Both the position numbers and the translations under genes were made by a program. Under the pieces are notes generated by a model that worked only from the letters and a program-made list of their open reading frames with translations, did no database searches and was not told where the DNA came from. From Curtobacterium pusillum (GTDB lineage Bacteria; Actinomycetota; Actinomycetes; Actinomycetales; Microbacteriaceae), in contig NZ_JABMCE010000086.1 of NCBI RefSeq assembly GCF_013359865.1, forward strand, positions 1-64,000: a stretch of DNA of 64,000 nucleotides. The letters are read 5' to 3'. Below, piece after piece: positions 32,773 through 41,358 of the stretch. Numbering within the stretch: position 1 is the first letter of the stretch; the number at the start of each line of letters is the position of its first letter.

Positions 32773-33528
32773 ATGTCGCTGCAGGACCTCTTCGGACTCG
32801 ACGGCCGCACAGCACTCGTGACCGGGGGCACCTCCGGCATCGGGCGGGCCATCGCCGTCTCGCTGGCCGACGCGGGCGCGCACGTGCTCGTCGCGGCTCG
32901 GACCCGGGCGACGATCGACGAGACGGTCGCGTCCATCCGCGAGGCCGGCGGCACCGCGCACGGCATCGTCGCGGACCTGTCGAGCCGTCCAGGAGCCCAC
33001 GCGCTCGCCGATGCCGCCGGTGAGGTCGACGTGCTCGTGAACTCCGCCGGGATCAACCTGCGCCCGCCGATGCCCGACCTCGACGAGGACACGTGGGACG
33101 CCACGATGGCGGTGAACCTCGACGCACCGTTCGTCCTCGGCCAGCGGCTCGCGCCCGGCATGGCCGCACGCGGGTTCGGCCGCATCATCGGCATCAGTTC
33201 GCAGCAGGCGCACCGACCCTTCGCGGCCAGCGGCGCGTACGGGGTCTCCAAGGCCGCCCTGGAGGCACTGGCCCGGTCCCAAGCAGAGGCCTGGTCCGCG
33301 CAGGGGGTCACCTCCAACGTCCTCGTGCCCGGTTTCGTGCCGACGCCGCTGAACCAGCGCCTCAGCTCGGACCCAGCGACCGTCGAACGGCTGGCAGCGC
33401 GGACGCTCGTCGGGAGGAACGGCTTCGCGTCGGACTTCGCTGCCGCGGCGGTCTTCCTCGCCGGTCCCGGGGCGGCCTACGTCACAGGGCAGTCCATCGC
33501 GGTCGACGGCGGGTTCTCGGTCCACTGA
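32773..33528 (+). CDS. SDR family oxidoreductase
   Basis: A 251-residue classical short-chain dehydrogenase: coenzyme motif TGGTSGIG, the NSAG variant of NNAG, catalytic Ser in GISSQQAH, Tyr and Lys in YGVSK, and a C-terminal TGQSIAVDGGFSVH. An Arg (AARTRA) after the second strand suggests NADPH. It resembles gluconate or 3-oxoacyl reductases; the substrate is unknown. ATG 32773 has TAGCCT 6 nt upstream, the leaderless spacing, and no Shine-Dalgarno site. Confidence 0.92.
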   Translation: MSLQDLFGLDGRTALVTGGTSGIGRAIAVSLADAGAHVLVAARTRATIDETVASIREAGGTAHGIVADLSSRPGAHALADAAGEVDVLVNSAGINLRPPMPDLDEDTWDATMAVNLDAPFVLGQRLAPGMAARGFGRIIGISSQQAHRPFAASGAYGVSKAALEALARSQAEAWSAQGVTSNVLVPGFVPTPLNQRLSSDPATVERLAARTLVGRNGFASDFAAAAVFLAGPGAAYVTGQSIAVDGGFSVH

Positions 33529-33547
33529 CCCGGGTACCGTCCGCGGT

Positions 33548-34174
33548 ATGGCGATCATCCACCGCGCAGACCTCCGGCCGTCGAAGCTCGAAGCGCTCGC
33601 CGCGTGGCTGCCGGCGCAGCCGTGGAGCGGGGTGACGACCGACGCGCGCCTCGACGTCGTCGGGAAGTTCCGCTTCGACGATCCCGCCGGCGAGGTCGGG
33701 GTGGAGACGATCCTCGTGCGACGCCCCGACGGGCGTGTGCTGCAGGCGCCACTGACGTACCGCGGCGCTCCCCTGCCCGGCGCCGAGGCGTTCCTCGTCA
33801 CCGAGATGCACCACTCCGTGCTCGGGCAGCGCTGGGTCTACGACGCGGTCGGCGACCCGGTGTACGCCGATGTCGTCCGGCGCGCGATCGCCACCGGGGG
33901 TCACGAGGCGGCGCTCGAACGCGCGGACGGATCCGGCGCGTGGGAGGCTGAGGGCAGGGCGTCCGGCAGCGGATCCGCTGCCGACTCCCCCACCGTCACG
34001 TCGGTCTCGGTACGGTCCGACGGCACCCGCTCGCTCGTCGACACCGGGCACGGCACCCTCTCGGTGCTGCGTGTCGTCGGTGCGGACCTCGGCACGGCGC
34101 AACCGTCCGGCGAGACCCTCACCGGCACGTGGCGCGACGGCGAGGGCGCCGTGCTCGTCGTGCTGCGTTCCTGA
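33548..34174 (+). CDS. Maltokinase N-terminal cap-like (CG0192-related) protein
   Basis: A 208-residue protein beginning MAIIHRADLRPSKLEALAAW and containing ETILVRRPDGRVLQAPLTYR and MHHSVLGQRWVYDAVGDPVY. This matches the free-standing cap domain found at the N-terminus of actinobacterial maltokinases and in the CG0192 group. It has no kinase motifs. Its function is unknown. It lies 19 nt after the SDR gene with TACCGT 7 nt before the ATG, so it may have its own start site. Confidence 0.78.
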   Translation: MAIIHRADLRPSKLEALAAWLPAQPWSGVTTDARLDVVGKFRFDDPAGEVGVETILVRRPDGRVLQAPLTYRGAPLPGAEAFLVTEMHHSVLGQRWVYDAVGDPVYADVVRRAIATGGHEAALERADGSGAWEAEGRASGSGSAADSPTVTSVSVRSDGTRSLVDTGHGTLSVLRVVGADLGTAQPSGETLTGTWRDGEGAVLVVLRS

Positions 34175-34238
34175 GTCCGTCCCATGCGGGTACGGACAGG
34201 GCCTGCCTGTCCGTCGGCGCGGGTGGCAGGATCGACGC

Positions 34239-35165
34239 GTGAAGACACTGGAGTTGCCACAGACGGACCTCACCGCCTCCGACGTGATCGTCGGTCTGAT
34301 GCGGATCAACGACATGAGCGACGAGGACATCCGCTCGGTCTACGCCGCGTCGCGCGACGCCGGCGTGACGATGTTCGACCACGCTGCGATCTACGGCGGC
34401 TGGCACGGCTGCGAGGAGCGGTTCGGCGCAGCCGTGACGCTGTCCGCGTCGGAACGGTCGGAGATCGTGCTGCAGACGAAGGTCGGTATCCGGCCGGGGT
34501 TCTTCGACTTCTCGTACGAGCACATCCTGTCGTCGGTGGACGAGTCGCTCGAGGCCCTGCGCACCGACTACATCGACGTGCTGCTCCTGCACCGCCCCGA
34601 CGCACTGGTCGAGCCGGAAGAGGTCGCGAAGGCCTTCGACGAGCTGCACGCCGCCGGGAAGGTGCACCACTTCGGTGTCTCGAACCACACCCCCGGCCAG
34701 GTCGAGCTGCTCAAGAAGCACGTCCAGCAGCCGCTCGCGTTCAACCAGGTGCAGCTGAGCATCACGCACGCGAACGTCATCGCGCAGGGCGTCGCCGCGA
34801 ACATGGGCGGCCTCGACCAGTCGATCGACCGCGACAACGACATCCTCAACTACTCGCGCCTGAACGGCATCACGCTGCAGGCCTGGTCGCCGTTCCAGAA
34901 GGGCTTCTTCGACGGCGTCTTCCTCGGCGACCGCGAGCAGTACGCGGAGCTGAACGACGTCCTCGACGAGGTCGCTGCCGCCCACGGCGTCACCCCGACC
35001 GGCATCGCCGTGGCGTGGATCACCCGGCACCCGGCGCACTTCCAGGTCGTCCTCGGCACCACGAACCCGCAGCGGGTCCGGGACTCGGCCGCCGGCTCCG
35101 ACGTGGAGCTCTCGCGCGAGGAGTGGTACCGCATCTTCACGGCCGCGGGCCACACCGTCCCCTGA
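34239..35165 (+). CDS. Aldo/keto reductase
   Basis: A 308-residue (alpha/beta)8 barrel oxidoreductase. The catalytic tetrad is visible: Asp and Tyr in FDHAAIYGGWHG, Lys in VLQTKVGI, and His in VLLLHRPD. The C-terminal VVLGTTNPQRVRDSA forms the NADPH-binding end. It resembles the YdhF-like group. The substrate is unknown. GTG 34239 is preferred because the conserved sequence starts there; the frame runs far upstream through the neighbouring gene without similarity. Confidence 0.92.
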   Translation: MKTLELPQTDLTASDVIVGLMRINDMSDEDIRSVYAASRDAGVTMFDHAAIYGGWHGCEERFGAAVTLSASERSEIVLQTKVGIRPGFFDFSYEHILSSVDESLEALRTDYIDVLLLHRPDALVEPEEVAKAFDELHAAGKVHHFGVSNHTPGQVELLKKHVQQPLAFNQVQLSITHANVIAQGVAANMGGLDQSIDRDNDILNYSRLNGITLQAWSPFQKGFFDGVFLGDREQYAELNDVLDEVAAAHGVTPTGIAVAWITRHPAHFQVVLGTTNPQRVRDSAAGSDVELSREEWYRIFTAAGHTVP

Positions 35166-35187
35166 GCCGATCGGGCAGGGTGGGATC

Positions 35188-35733
35188 GTGCTCCACGACC
35201 TCGCCCTGCCCGTCACGCTCCCCACCCGATCCGGCTCGGTCACGCTCCGGAACGCCACGTCCACCGACCTCGACGCCCTCATGACCCTGCTGTCGGACGA
35301 CCCGATCAGCGCCGCACGGGGTGACGTCGCCGCGCCCGATGACCGCCGGCTCTACGCGGAGGCCCTCGACGAGATCGTCGACGACCCGGCGAACGCGCTC
35401 CTCGTCGCGACCGACGAGGCCGGCATCGCCATCGGCACGCTGCAGCTCACGCGGATCCCCGGGATGGCCCGTCGCGGTTCAGCACGCTTGCTCGTCGAGG
35501 CGGTCCGGGTGAGCGGCGCCGTGCGCTCGGGTGGCATCGGGAGCGCCCTCATGCGGTGGGTCACGGACGTCGCCGCGCGGGACCTGGGGACTCCGCTCGT
35601 CCAGCTGACATCCGATGCCGAACGGACGGAGGCGCACAGGTTCTACGAGCGGCTCGGGTTCACCGGCTCCCACGTCGGGTTCAAGTTCCGCGTCCATGGC
35701 CCTTCCGCGGTGCGCGGCGATGTGCCACGCTGA
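35188..35733 (+). CDS. GNAT family N-acetyltransferase
   Basis: A 181-residue acetyltransferase. The N-terminal VTLRNATSTDLDALMTLLSD, the acetyl-CoA loop VRSGGIGSALMRWV and EAHRFYERLGFTGSHVGFKF show the GNAT fold, similar to aminoglycoside/PaiA-like members with a MARRGSARLLVEAVRV strand. The substrate is unknown. GTG 35188 is 22 nt after the aldo/keto reductase stop, so they may be co-transcribed. Downstream lies a gene remnant on the other strand. Confidence 0.88.
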   Translation: MLHDLALPVTLPTRSGSVTLRNATSTDLDALMTLLSDDPISAARGDVAAPDDRRLYAEALDEIVDDPANALLVATDEAGIAIGTLQLTRIPGMARRGSARLLVEAVRVSGAVRSGGIGSALMRWVTDVAARDLGTPLVQLTSDAERTEAHRFYERLGFTGSHVGFKFRVHGPSAVRGDVPR

Positions 35734-35767
35734 GCGTCGTCGCCTCATGAGGTGCGAGCGGAAGTGG

Positions 35768-36060
35768 TCACAGGGCACCTGCGGCCCCCAGGAGCGGCTC
35801 GCGTGACCCAGCGACGTGTTCGAACCGCACTGCGTGCACCATCTTCCGGGCGCGCAGAGCGTCGATGTGCACGCGGTCATGGCGGTCCGCGGGCCCACGC
35901 GACTCGAGAACGATGCGATCGGAGCCGGCGGCGCTCAACTCGGAGATCAGCCGCCCCAGGGCGAGTCGTCGGCGACGACCGCGGCCCGATGCCGCTCGTC
36001 GCTTTCCGTCCAGTGCAATCTGCTCGCGGAACGCCGAGGATGTACGCCCCCGGATCGCGA
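35768..36060 (-). pseudogene. Decayed gene fragment (frameshifted, 5' truncated; possibly DUF3800-like)
   Basis: The 361-nt stretch between the GNAT gene and the next minus-strand gene has no intact gene but shows clear coding remains on the minus strand. One frame gives SRLHWTESDERHRAAVVADD and stops; another takes over with LGRLISELSAAGSDRIVLES, then DRHDRVHIDALRARK and SREPLLGAAG before TGA at 35768-35770. The junction needs a frameshift near 35945-35965, and the N-terminus is missing. The LHW...ES and IVLESR spacing recalls nuclease-like DUF3800 proteins, but the family call is weak. Confidence 0.5.
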
Positions 36061-36094
36061 TGGTCTCCGGGCGGCCGACAGGCGAGAGTTCGGG

Positions 36095-36298
36095 TCAGTC
36101 GGCGGAGGCCGGAGCGCTCGGGACGGTGATGTCGACCGGGGACACCCGCGCCGGATCAGCAGAGGCACCACCGACGACGTCGAACGTGATGCCGAGCTCG
36201 GCCGCGGTCTCGGCGTCGAGCTCGAGACCGTCCTCGGTCACCTGGTCCTCGGGGATCGCACGGCCCTGCGACGGATCGAACGAGTTCGCAATCGACAT
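36095..36298 (-). CDS. Small acidic protein (twin A), function unknown
   Basis: A 67-residue acidic protein beginning MSIANSFDPSQGRAIPEDQ with no recognisable domain. Its first 18 residues align with the neighbouring protein at 36363-36593 (MS-x3-FDP-x-Q-GR-x-P-x-D), and both share GCATGCTCG shortly before the ATG, so the two look like diverged duplicates. CATGCT 7 nt upstream would serve as a -10 box for a leaderless transcript. ATG 36298 is preferred to an upstream in-frame ATG because of this shared start. Confidence 0.6.
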   Translation of the reverse strand: MSIANSFDPSQGRAIPEDQVTEDGLELDAETAAELGITFDVVGGASADPARVSPVDITVPSAPASAD

Positions 36299-36362
36299 GC
36301 GCACGAGCATGCCCGCCCTGCATGGCAATCAGCCAAGAGGGCGCACGGAACGCGCGATGCGG

Positions 36363-36593
36363 TCAGAGGTCGTCCGGGTGGAGTCGGTCGCCCGCTTGCG
36401 GCCGCCGGAACACCGGGCCCCCGCCGGCCTCGTCCTCGTCGTCGTGGCGGACCGGCGAGACGCTCGGGTCGGCGGAGTCCTCGCCGACGTCGGCGCCGCG
36501 GTCCTCCTCGACCTGCAGTTCGTCCTCGTCGGAACCGTCCACGGGGACGGAGCGGCCGGGCTGTTCGGGATCGAACGGTGTGCTCATCGACAT
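36363..36593 (-). CDS. Small acidic protein (twin B), function unknown
   Basis: A 76-residue, strongly acidic protein (MSMSTPFDPEQPGRSVPVDG, then an Asp/Glu-rich middle and a VFRRPQAGDRLHPDDL tail). It shares its N-terminal pattern and the GCATGCTCG leader with the 36095-36298 gene. The composition suggests an intrinsically disordered protein. It has no membrane segment or known motif. It lies downstream of the twin-direction GH92 gene stop by 34 nt and reads the same way. Confidence 0.6.
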   Translation of the reverse strand: MSMSTPFDPEQPGRSVPVDGSDEDELQVEEDRGADVGEDSADPSVSPVRHDDEDEAGGGPVFRRPQAGDRLHPDDL

Positions 36594-36627
36594 GGATCGA
36601 GCATGCTCCGGCAGGGTGAACGGCGGG

Positions 36628-39600
36628 TCAACGCTGTCCGTCCGCCGCGATGAGCTCCAGCTGGGTCAGCGCGAGGTCGGACACCGCGGTGAACGAGAAC
36701 GCGCTCCCGGTGGCCTGCAGGTGGAACACGCGGGTCTGCCCGCCCCAGTCGAACACGGCGTCCTGCACGGCGACGCGGGTGTCGCCGAGCGCGACGTCCC
36801 ACGAGTAGGTGCCCGGCGACTCCACGGTGACGGTGTACAACGACGTGGGGACCGGCGCGACCTCGAACGACACCGAGGTGCCCGCGGCGAGTGCCGTGAC
36901 GGTCCGACCGGTGTCGTCGCTGAGCGGGGACGGACCGACGGGCAGCAGGTCGACCGGGCTGTCGCGGTACCCGTGCACCTCGGACGCGGACACCGGGCGG
37001 GTGTCGGCGGCCCATCCCTGCGGCGTGTCCGTCAGGGTGAACTCGATGCGCGATGCCGACACCACCACGGAGTGGGGCATGCTGATCGACTGCCAGGGCG
37101 AGCCGTCGACCGTCACCGACGCGACGTACGCACCGGCGGAACCGTCGGCGACCTCGATGACCGTGGGCGCGCCTCCTGGCTGCTGCAGCACGGTCCGGCG
37201 GACCGACGGCGGCACGAGCACGTAGGAGCCCGTCGACGGTGCCAGCGGGTACAGGCCGATGGTCGCGAACACGTACCAGGCGCTCATCTCGCCGTTGTCC
37301 TCGTCGCCGGGGTAGCCCTGACCGAGGTCCGACCCGACGAACAACCGCTCGAGGCATTCGCGAACGATCCGGTGCGCGTCGTCGTGCCGACCGGTGAACA
37401 TCGGGAAGAACGGGATGTGGTGCGCGGGCTGGTTCGACAGGCCGAGCATGCCCATCCGGACGTCGCGGGCCTCGGTCATCTCGTGGATGGCGAAGCCGTA
37501 CGACCCGGAGTGCACGGTCGCGCCGGTCTCCGGGGTCGCGAAGAACGCGTCGAGCGCGGCGTCGAACCGGGCGGGTCCGCCGTGCAGGTCGACGACGCCG
37601 GCGCCGTCGTGCGGGGCGGTGAACGCGGTGCCCCACGCGTTCGTCTCGGTGTAGTCGTCGCCCCAGTCACGCGGGTCGAACTCGGTGCCGACGCGCCACG
37701 AGCCGTCCGGGTCGCGTCCGATGAAGAACCCGCGTTCGGAGTCGAACACGTGCCGGTACTGCAGTGACCGGCGGGCGAACCACTCGGCCTCGGCTGCGTA
37801 CCGTTCCCGGTCGGCGGCCGTCCCACTGCGTGAGGCGAGCAGGTCCGCCATGACGGCGACACCCCAGTCGTTGATCGCCGCGTCGAGGGTCCAGCTCATC
37901 CCCTCGTGGGTCGCCGTGTCGACGTGGCCGCGGAAGGCGCCCGGGAGGCTCCCCTTCCGCCCGACACGCTCGTCCCGCGGCGGGACGGTCGCGTTGCGCA
38001 GCGCGCTCCGGTACGCCTCCGCCAGGTCGAACCCGGTGACGCCCTTCACCGCGAGGTCCGCGAACACGGTGTCGCTCGTGGTGCCGGTCATGCAGTCCTC
38101 GGCGCCGGGAGCACTCCACCGCGGCGTCCACCCGCCGTCGTGGTGGTGCTCGACGAAGCCCTGCGCGAGCTCGCCCGCCGTGTCCGGGGTGAGGAGCGCG
38201 AGGAGCGGCCAGGCGGTGCGGTAGGTGTCCCAGAACCCGTTCGTGGTGGTGAACGGGCCCTCGACGATCTCCGGTCCGGGTTCGTCGCGGATCGGCTCGG
38301 CCTGCACGGACCCGTACGGGGACCGGTGCCTCGGCGTCCCGGTCAGCGCGGTCTCGCCGGCCCGGTTCGGGTAGAGGAACAGTCGGTACAGCCCCGAGTA
38401 CAGCGTGGTCAGCTGGTCTGGGGCGGCGCCCTCGAACGAGAGCGTTGCGAGCTTCGCCGTCCACTGCTCCTCGGCCCGGGCGCGCATGGCGTCGAACGGT
38501 CCGGCGGCGTCGAGGTCGGCGCGGGCGTCCTCGAACGACACCGTCGAGATGCCGAGCAGGACGTCGACCTCGAGCCCGTCGACCGCGATCCAGCCGCGCA
38601 GGAGTCCGTCGGCGAAGGACGTGTGGTCCGCGGTCGCGCCGGTGATCCGGACGTGGACGAAGTGGGGCGGGGTCCCCGGGCGGTCGTCGAGCTCCACCTC
38701 GACCACGGCGACGCCGTCGTCGATCGTGACCGAGGCGGAACGGACCCGGCCGTGGTGGTCGAGCACGACGCTGCGGACGCCGGTGAACCGGAGGCCGAGA
38801 GCGAACTCCCCCGCGGTCATCTCCGCCGTGACGCCGCTGTCGAGGTCGACCCGGTAGCGGTGCGGGCCGTCCAGCTCGTGGTCGTGGTCGAACCCGAGCG
38901 CCCGGGCTGCACGGTCCGGGTCCGGCGTCTCGAGCGGGGACGGCATGACCTGGAACACCCCGCGGTCGCCCATCCAGGGCGACGGGATGTGACTCGTCGC
39001 GAACGCCTGGATCGCCGGACGGAGTCGTCCCTCATCGTCGAGGCGGTCGTGCTCCTGGTAGGCGTACGGCCACCGGTTGCTCGACGCGTCGGTCATCGGC
39101 AGGCCGAACACCCCGCCGTGCGGAAGCGCCACCAGCGGGGCGTTGTTCCCGCGGGAGAACCGGGCGGACGCCTGCGTGCCGCGGGTCGTGCGGACGTGGT
39201 CGAGGGGCGTCGCCGGGGTCGGGCGGGCGGTCTCGATGCTGACGGCGTCGAGCCAGCCGCGGAGTGCCGGGCGCTCCCCGACGCCATCCGACGGATGCGT
39301 GGCGGAACCGAGCCGCGCCTCCAGACGGTCGACGACGCGGCCGGCGAACGGCGTGAGGTCCACGGCACGGCGGTTCCACTGGTCCACCCACTGCTTGCGG
39401 GCCGCGTCCTGCGCCTCGGGCGTCAGCGCGTCACCGTACTGGTCGCATCCGTCGTGGCTCAGGCGGGAGCCGTCGGTGAAGACGACGTCGAGCGTGAACG
39501 CCGTGGCGTCCCAGAAGTGCGGCAGGTCGGCCTCGGTGGGTTCGGATGCGCCTTCCGGCAGGGTGCGCTCCGGGAACCAGACCCAGGACAGCTCCTGGCC

Positions 39601-39759
39601 GGGCTCGATCGTCCGGCCCGTGAAGCCGGGCACGGCCGCGGTGATGGTGGTCTCCCCCGCTCCCCGTTCGACGAGGTACCCCTCCGGCGACCCGAATCCG
39701 ACATGGTCCTGCGCTGCGACGGCCGTCGTCGGGCCACCGCTCCGTTGCAGCTCTCGCAC
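36628..39759 (-). CDS. Glycoside hydrolase family 92 alpha-mannosidase
   Basis: A 1,043-residue GH92 enzyme, a calcium-dependent exo-alpha-mannosidase family (mostly alpha-1,2) acting on N-glycans and mannans. Characteristic C-terminal-domain segments are NGFWDTYRTAWPLLALLTP, GFVEHHHDGGWTPRWSAPG, and DNGEMSAWYVFATIGLYPLA, which carries the catalytic acid region. No signal peptide is seen, unusual for GH92 enzymes that attack polymers, so it probably acts on imported oligosaccharides. GTG 39759 follows TAGGGT by 6 nt (leaderless). A palindromic operator overlaps its promoter. It carries one internal dispersed 13-mer (39310-39322). Confidence 0.92.
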   Translation of the reverse strand: MRELQRSGGPTTAVAAQDHVGFGSPEGYLVERGAGETTITAAVPGFTGRTIEPGQELSWVWFPERTLPEGASEPTEADLPHFWDATAFTLDVVFTDGSRLSHDGCDQYGDALTPEAQDAARKQWVDQWNRRAVDLTPFAGRVVDRLEARLGSATHPSDGVGERPALRGWLDAVSIETARPTPATPLDHVRTTRGTQASARFSRGNNAPLVALPHGGVFGLPMTDASSNRWPYAYQEHDRLDDEGRLRPAIQAFATSHIPSPWMGDRGVFQVMPSPLETPDPDRAARALGFDHDHELDGPHRYRVDLDSGVTAEMTAGEFALGLRFTGVRSVVLDHHGRVRSASVTIDDGVAVVEVELDDRPGTPPHFVHVRITGATADHTSFADGLLRGWIAVDGLEVDVLLGISTVSFEDARADLDAAGPFDAMRARAEEQWTAKLATLSFEGAAPDQLTTLYSGLYRLFLYPNRAGETALTGTPRHRSPYGSVQAEPIRDEPGPEIVEGPFTTTNGFWDTYRTAWPLLALLTPDTAGELAQGFVEHHHDGGWTPRWSAPGAEDCMTGTTSDTVFADLAVKGVTGFDLAEAYRSALRNATVPPRDERVGRKGSLPGAFRGHVDTATHEGMSWTLDAAINDWGVAVMADLLASRSGTAADRERYAAEAEWFARRSLQYRHVFDSERGFFIGRDPDGSWRVGTEFDPRDWGDDYTETNAWGTAFTAPHDGAGVVDLHGGPARFDAALDAFFATPETGATVHSGSYGFAIHEMTEARDVRMGMLGLSNQPAHHIPFFPMFTGRHDDAHRIVRECLERLFVGSDLGQGYPGDEDNGEMSAWYVFATIGLYPLAPSTGSYVLVPPSVRRTVLQQPGGAPTVIEVADGSAGAYVASVTVDGSPWQSISMPHSVVVSASRIEFTLTDTPQGWAADTRPVSASEVHGYRDSPVDLLPVGPSPLSDDTGRTVTALAAGTSVSFEVAPVPTSLYTVTVESPGTYSWDVALGDTRVAVQDAVFDWGGQTRVFHLQATGSAFSFTAVSDLALTQLELIAADGQR
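39310..39322 (+). repeat. Dispersed 13-mer copy inside the GH92 gene
   Basis: Exact GAGCCGCGCCTCC, antisense to the mannosidase coding strand. Confidence 0.7.
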
Positions 39760-39765
39760 ACTGCA

Positions 39766-39794
39766 ACCCTATTTGGTCCAGCGTCTGGACGAAA
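39766..39794 (-). promoter_or_regulatory. Promoter and palindromic operator of the GH92 gene
   Basis: The minus-strand -10 box TAGGGT (complement of 39766-39771) lies 6 nt before the GTG. Directly upstream, 39772-39794 is a near-perfect inverted repeat: GTCCAG (39776-39781) and CTGGAC (39785-39790) around CGT, flanked by TTT and AAA. It fills the -10/-35 spacer, so a bound repressor would block transcription. The regulator is not identified in the window. Confidence 0.65.
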
Positions 39795-39804
39795 CTCCGG
39801 CGTG

Positions 39805-41358
39805 TCAGCCCTTGTTCTGTCCCGGCGCGCTCCCCGAATTGCCGGGGGCGCTGGTGTCGACCGCCGTACTGGTGTCCTCCTGCGGGTTCTCCACCGGGTT
39901 CGATGCCGGGCTCGACGGCTGCGGGCCCACGGACGGGTCGTCGGCCGGGCTGCTCGGCTCCTGCTCGGGCTCGGACGGCTGCTGCTCCGGCTCGGACGGC
40001 TCCTGCTCCGGCTCTGACGGCTGCTGCTCCGGTTCTGACGGCTGCTGCTCGGGCTCGGACGGCTGCTGCTGCTGGTCACTCGTCGTCGACGTCGACGACG
40101 ACGGCTCGCTCGACTCGGTCGCGGCCGGTGTCCCGTCGCCGCCGTTCAGCGCGACGAGCGCGGCCGCGATACCGAGGAGGACGAGGACGATGACGACCAC
40201 CGCCGCGATGACCGGGCCACGCCGGCGCTTCCGTGGCTCGTCGGGCGCCTGCGCCGGCGGTACGGCCACCGCCGCCGGCGTCCCCCCGCCGTTCGACCCG
40301 TCCCCGGCACCGGTCCGGGCGCCGAGCACGGTGGTCGCCGCGTCCTCGGAACCGCCCGCCTGCTGCGCGTTCAGGACGCGGGTCGCATCGTCCGGACTGG
40401 AGGCGCGACCCACCGGCATCGGCTGCGTCGCGTCGTCCGCGTCGGCGGCTCCGGCAGCGCCGACTGCTGCGGCCGCACCCGCGGCCCCTGCGGCCGCGGC
40501 GGCCGGCGTGACGGTACCCGGGCCTCCCGGCAGCAGCTGCGTGGGCGGCGCGACGTCGTCGTGGCCCAGCGCACGGAGACGTCGGGCGGCTTCCTCGGCC
40601 GTCGGGCGTTCCGCGGGGTCCTGCGCGGTCATCACGTGCACGAGCGTGCGCCACGCCGTCGGCAGGTGCTGGTCGATCTCCGGCGCACGGGTGAGGCGGG
40701 CCGTGGCGGACTCGACCGCGCTGCCCGGGAACGGCTGCCGACCCGTCAGGCACTCGAGCAGCACGAGCCCGAGGGCGTACACGTCCGCCTTGCCGGTGGT
40801 CCCCTGCCCGAGGACCTGCTCCGGGGCGAGGTACGCGGCGGTGCCGATCACCGTGCCCGTGCCGGTGACCCGCGCGGCATCGCGCAGCAGGGCGATCCCG
40901 AAGTCCGCGAGCTTCACGTGCGTGCCGTCGCTCTCCAGGAGCACGTTCGCGGGCTTCACGTCGCGGTGGACGATGCCCTGCGCATGCACCGCAGCGAGGC
41001 CGTCCGCGACCTGTGCACCGACGCGCGCCGTCGTGGCGGGGTCGAGTGGCCCCTCACGCAGCCGGGTCGCCAGGTCACTGCCCGGCACGAGCTCCATCAC
41101 CAGGTACGAGTCACCGTCGACATCGTCGAGCGCAGCGTCGTACAGGGTCACGAGCGACGGGCTCCGGAGCGCCGCGAGGGTCTGGATCTCGGCCTCTGCA
41201 CGGGCCCGCTCCCCGTGGTCGACCGGCCCGATCCGGAACACCTTGACGGCGACCTCGCGACCGAGCTGCTCATCGACCGCGCGGTACACGGAGGCCATGC
41301 CGCCGTGCCCGAGCGTGCCCGTGACGCGGTACCGACCGCCGAAGACCCGTTCTTCCAT
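39805..41358 (-). CDS. PknB-type serine/threonine protein kinase
   Basis: A 517-residue membrane kinase. The cytoplasmic kinase domain (about 8-270) is complete: glycine loop GTLGHGGMASVY, Lys39 in VAVKVF, catalytic Asp133 in VHRDVKPANVLL, DFG in LADFGIALL, and APE in AYLAPEQVLG. A long Ala/Gly-rich linker follows, then one membrane helix at about 382-404 after RKRRRG. The extracellular tail is Pro/Ser/Glu/Gln-rich with 7-residue repeats rather than PASTA domains, so it does not look like a muropeptide sensor. ATG 41358 follows TAGGTT by 6 nt. The GH92 gene lies 45 nt downstream in the same direction. Confidence 0.95.
   Translation of the reverse strand: MEERVFGGRYRVTGTLGHGGMASVYRAVDEQLGREVAVKVFRIGPVDHGERARAEAEIQTLAALRSPSLVTLYDAALDDVDGDSYLVMELVPGSDLATRLREGPLDPATTARVGAQVADGLAAVHAQGIVHRDVKPANVLLESDGTHVKLADFGIALLRDAARVTGTGTVIGTAAYLAPEQVLGQGTTGKADVYALGLVLLECLTGRQPFPGSAVESATARLTRAPEIDQHLPTAWRTLVHVMTAQDPAERPTAEEAARRLRALGHDDVAPPTQLLPGGPGTVTPAAAAAGAAGAAAAVGAAGAADADDATQPMPVGRASSPDDATRVLNAQQAGGSEDAATTVLGARTGAGDGSNGGGTPAAVAVPPAQAPDEPRKRRRGPVIAAVVVIVLVLLGIAAALVALNGGDGTPAATESSEPSSSTSTTSDQQQQPSEPEQQPSEPEQQPSEPEQEPSEPEQQPSEPEQEPSSPADDPSVGPQPSSPASNPVENPQEDTSTAVDTSAPGNSGSAPGQNKG
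39956..40060 (-). repeat. Five 21-bp tandem repeats in the kinase tail
   Basis: Five units of 21 bp (39956-39976, 39977-39997, 39998-40018, 40019-40039, 40040-40060) differ only by silent or conservative changes and encode a SEPEQ(Q/E)P heptad. They extend into further CTG-rich sequence. They lie in the extracellular tail and keep the frame, so copy number could change without loss of the protein. Confidence 0.8.

Noticed and set aside
39772..39794. DasR/GntR-type operator (TGGTCTAGACCA-like) before the GH92 gene
   Set aside because: The half-sites GTCCAG and CTGGAC are separated by 3 nt and lack the central TA pair, so assigning DasR is not justified.
39956..40060. Possible CRISPR array or other regularly spaced repeat
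   Set aside because: The units are directly adjacent, have no spacers, and keep the frame of a coding sequence.
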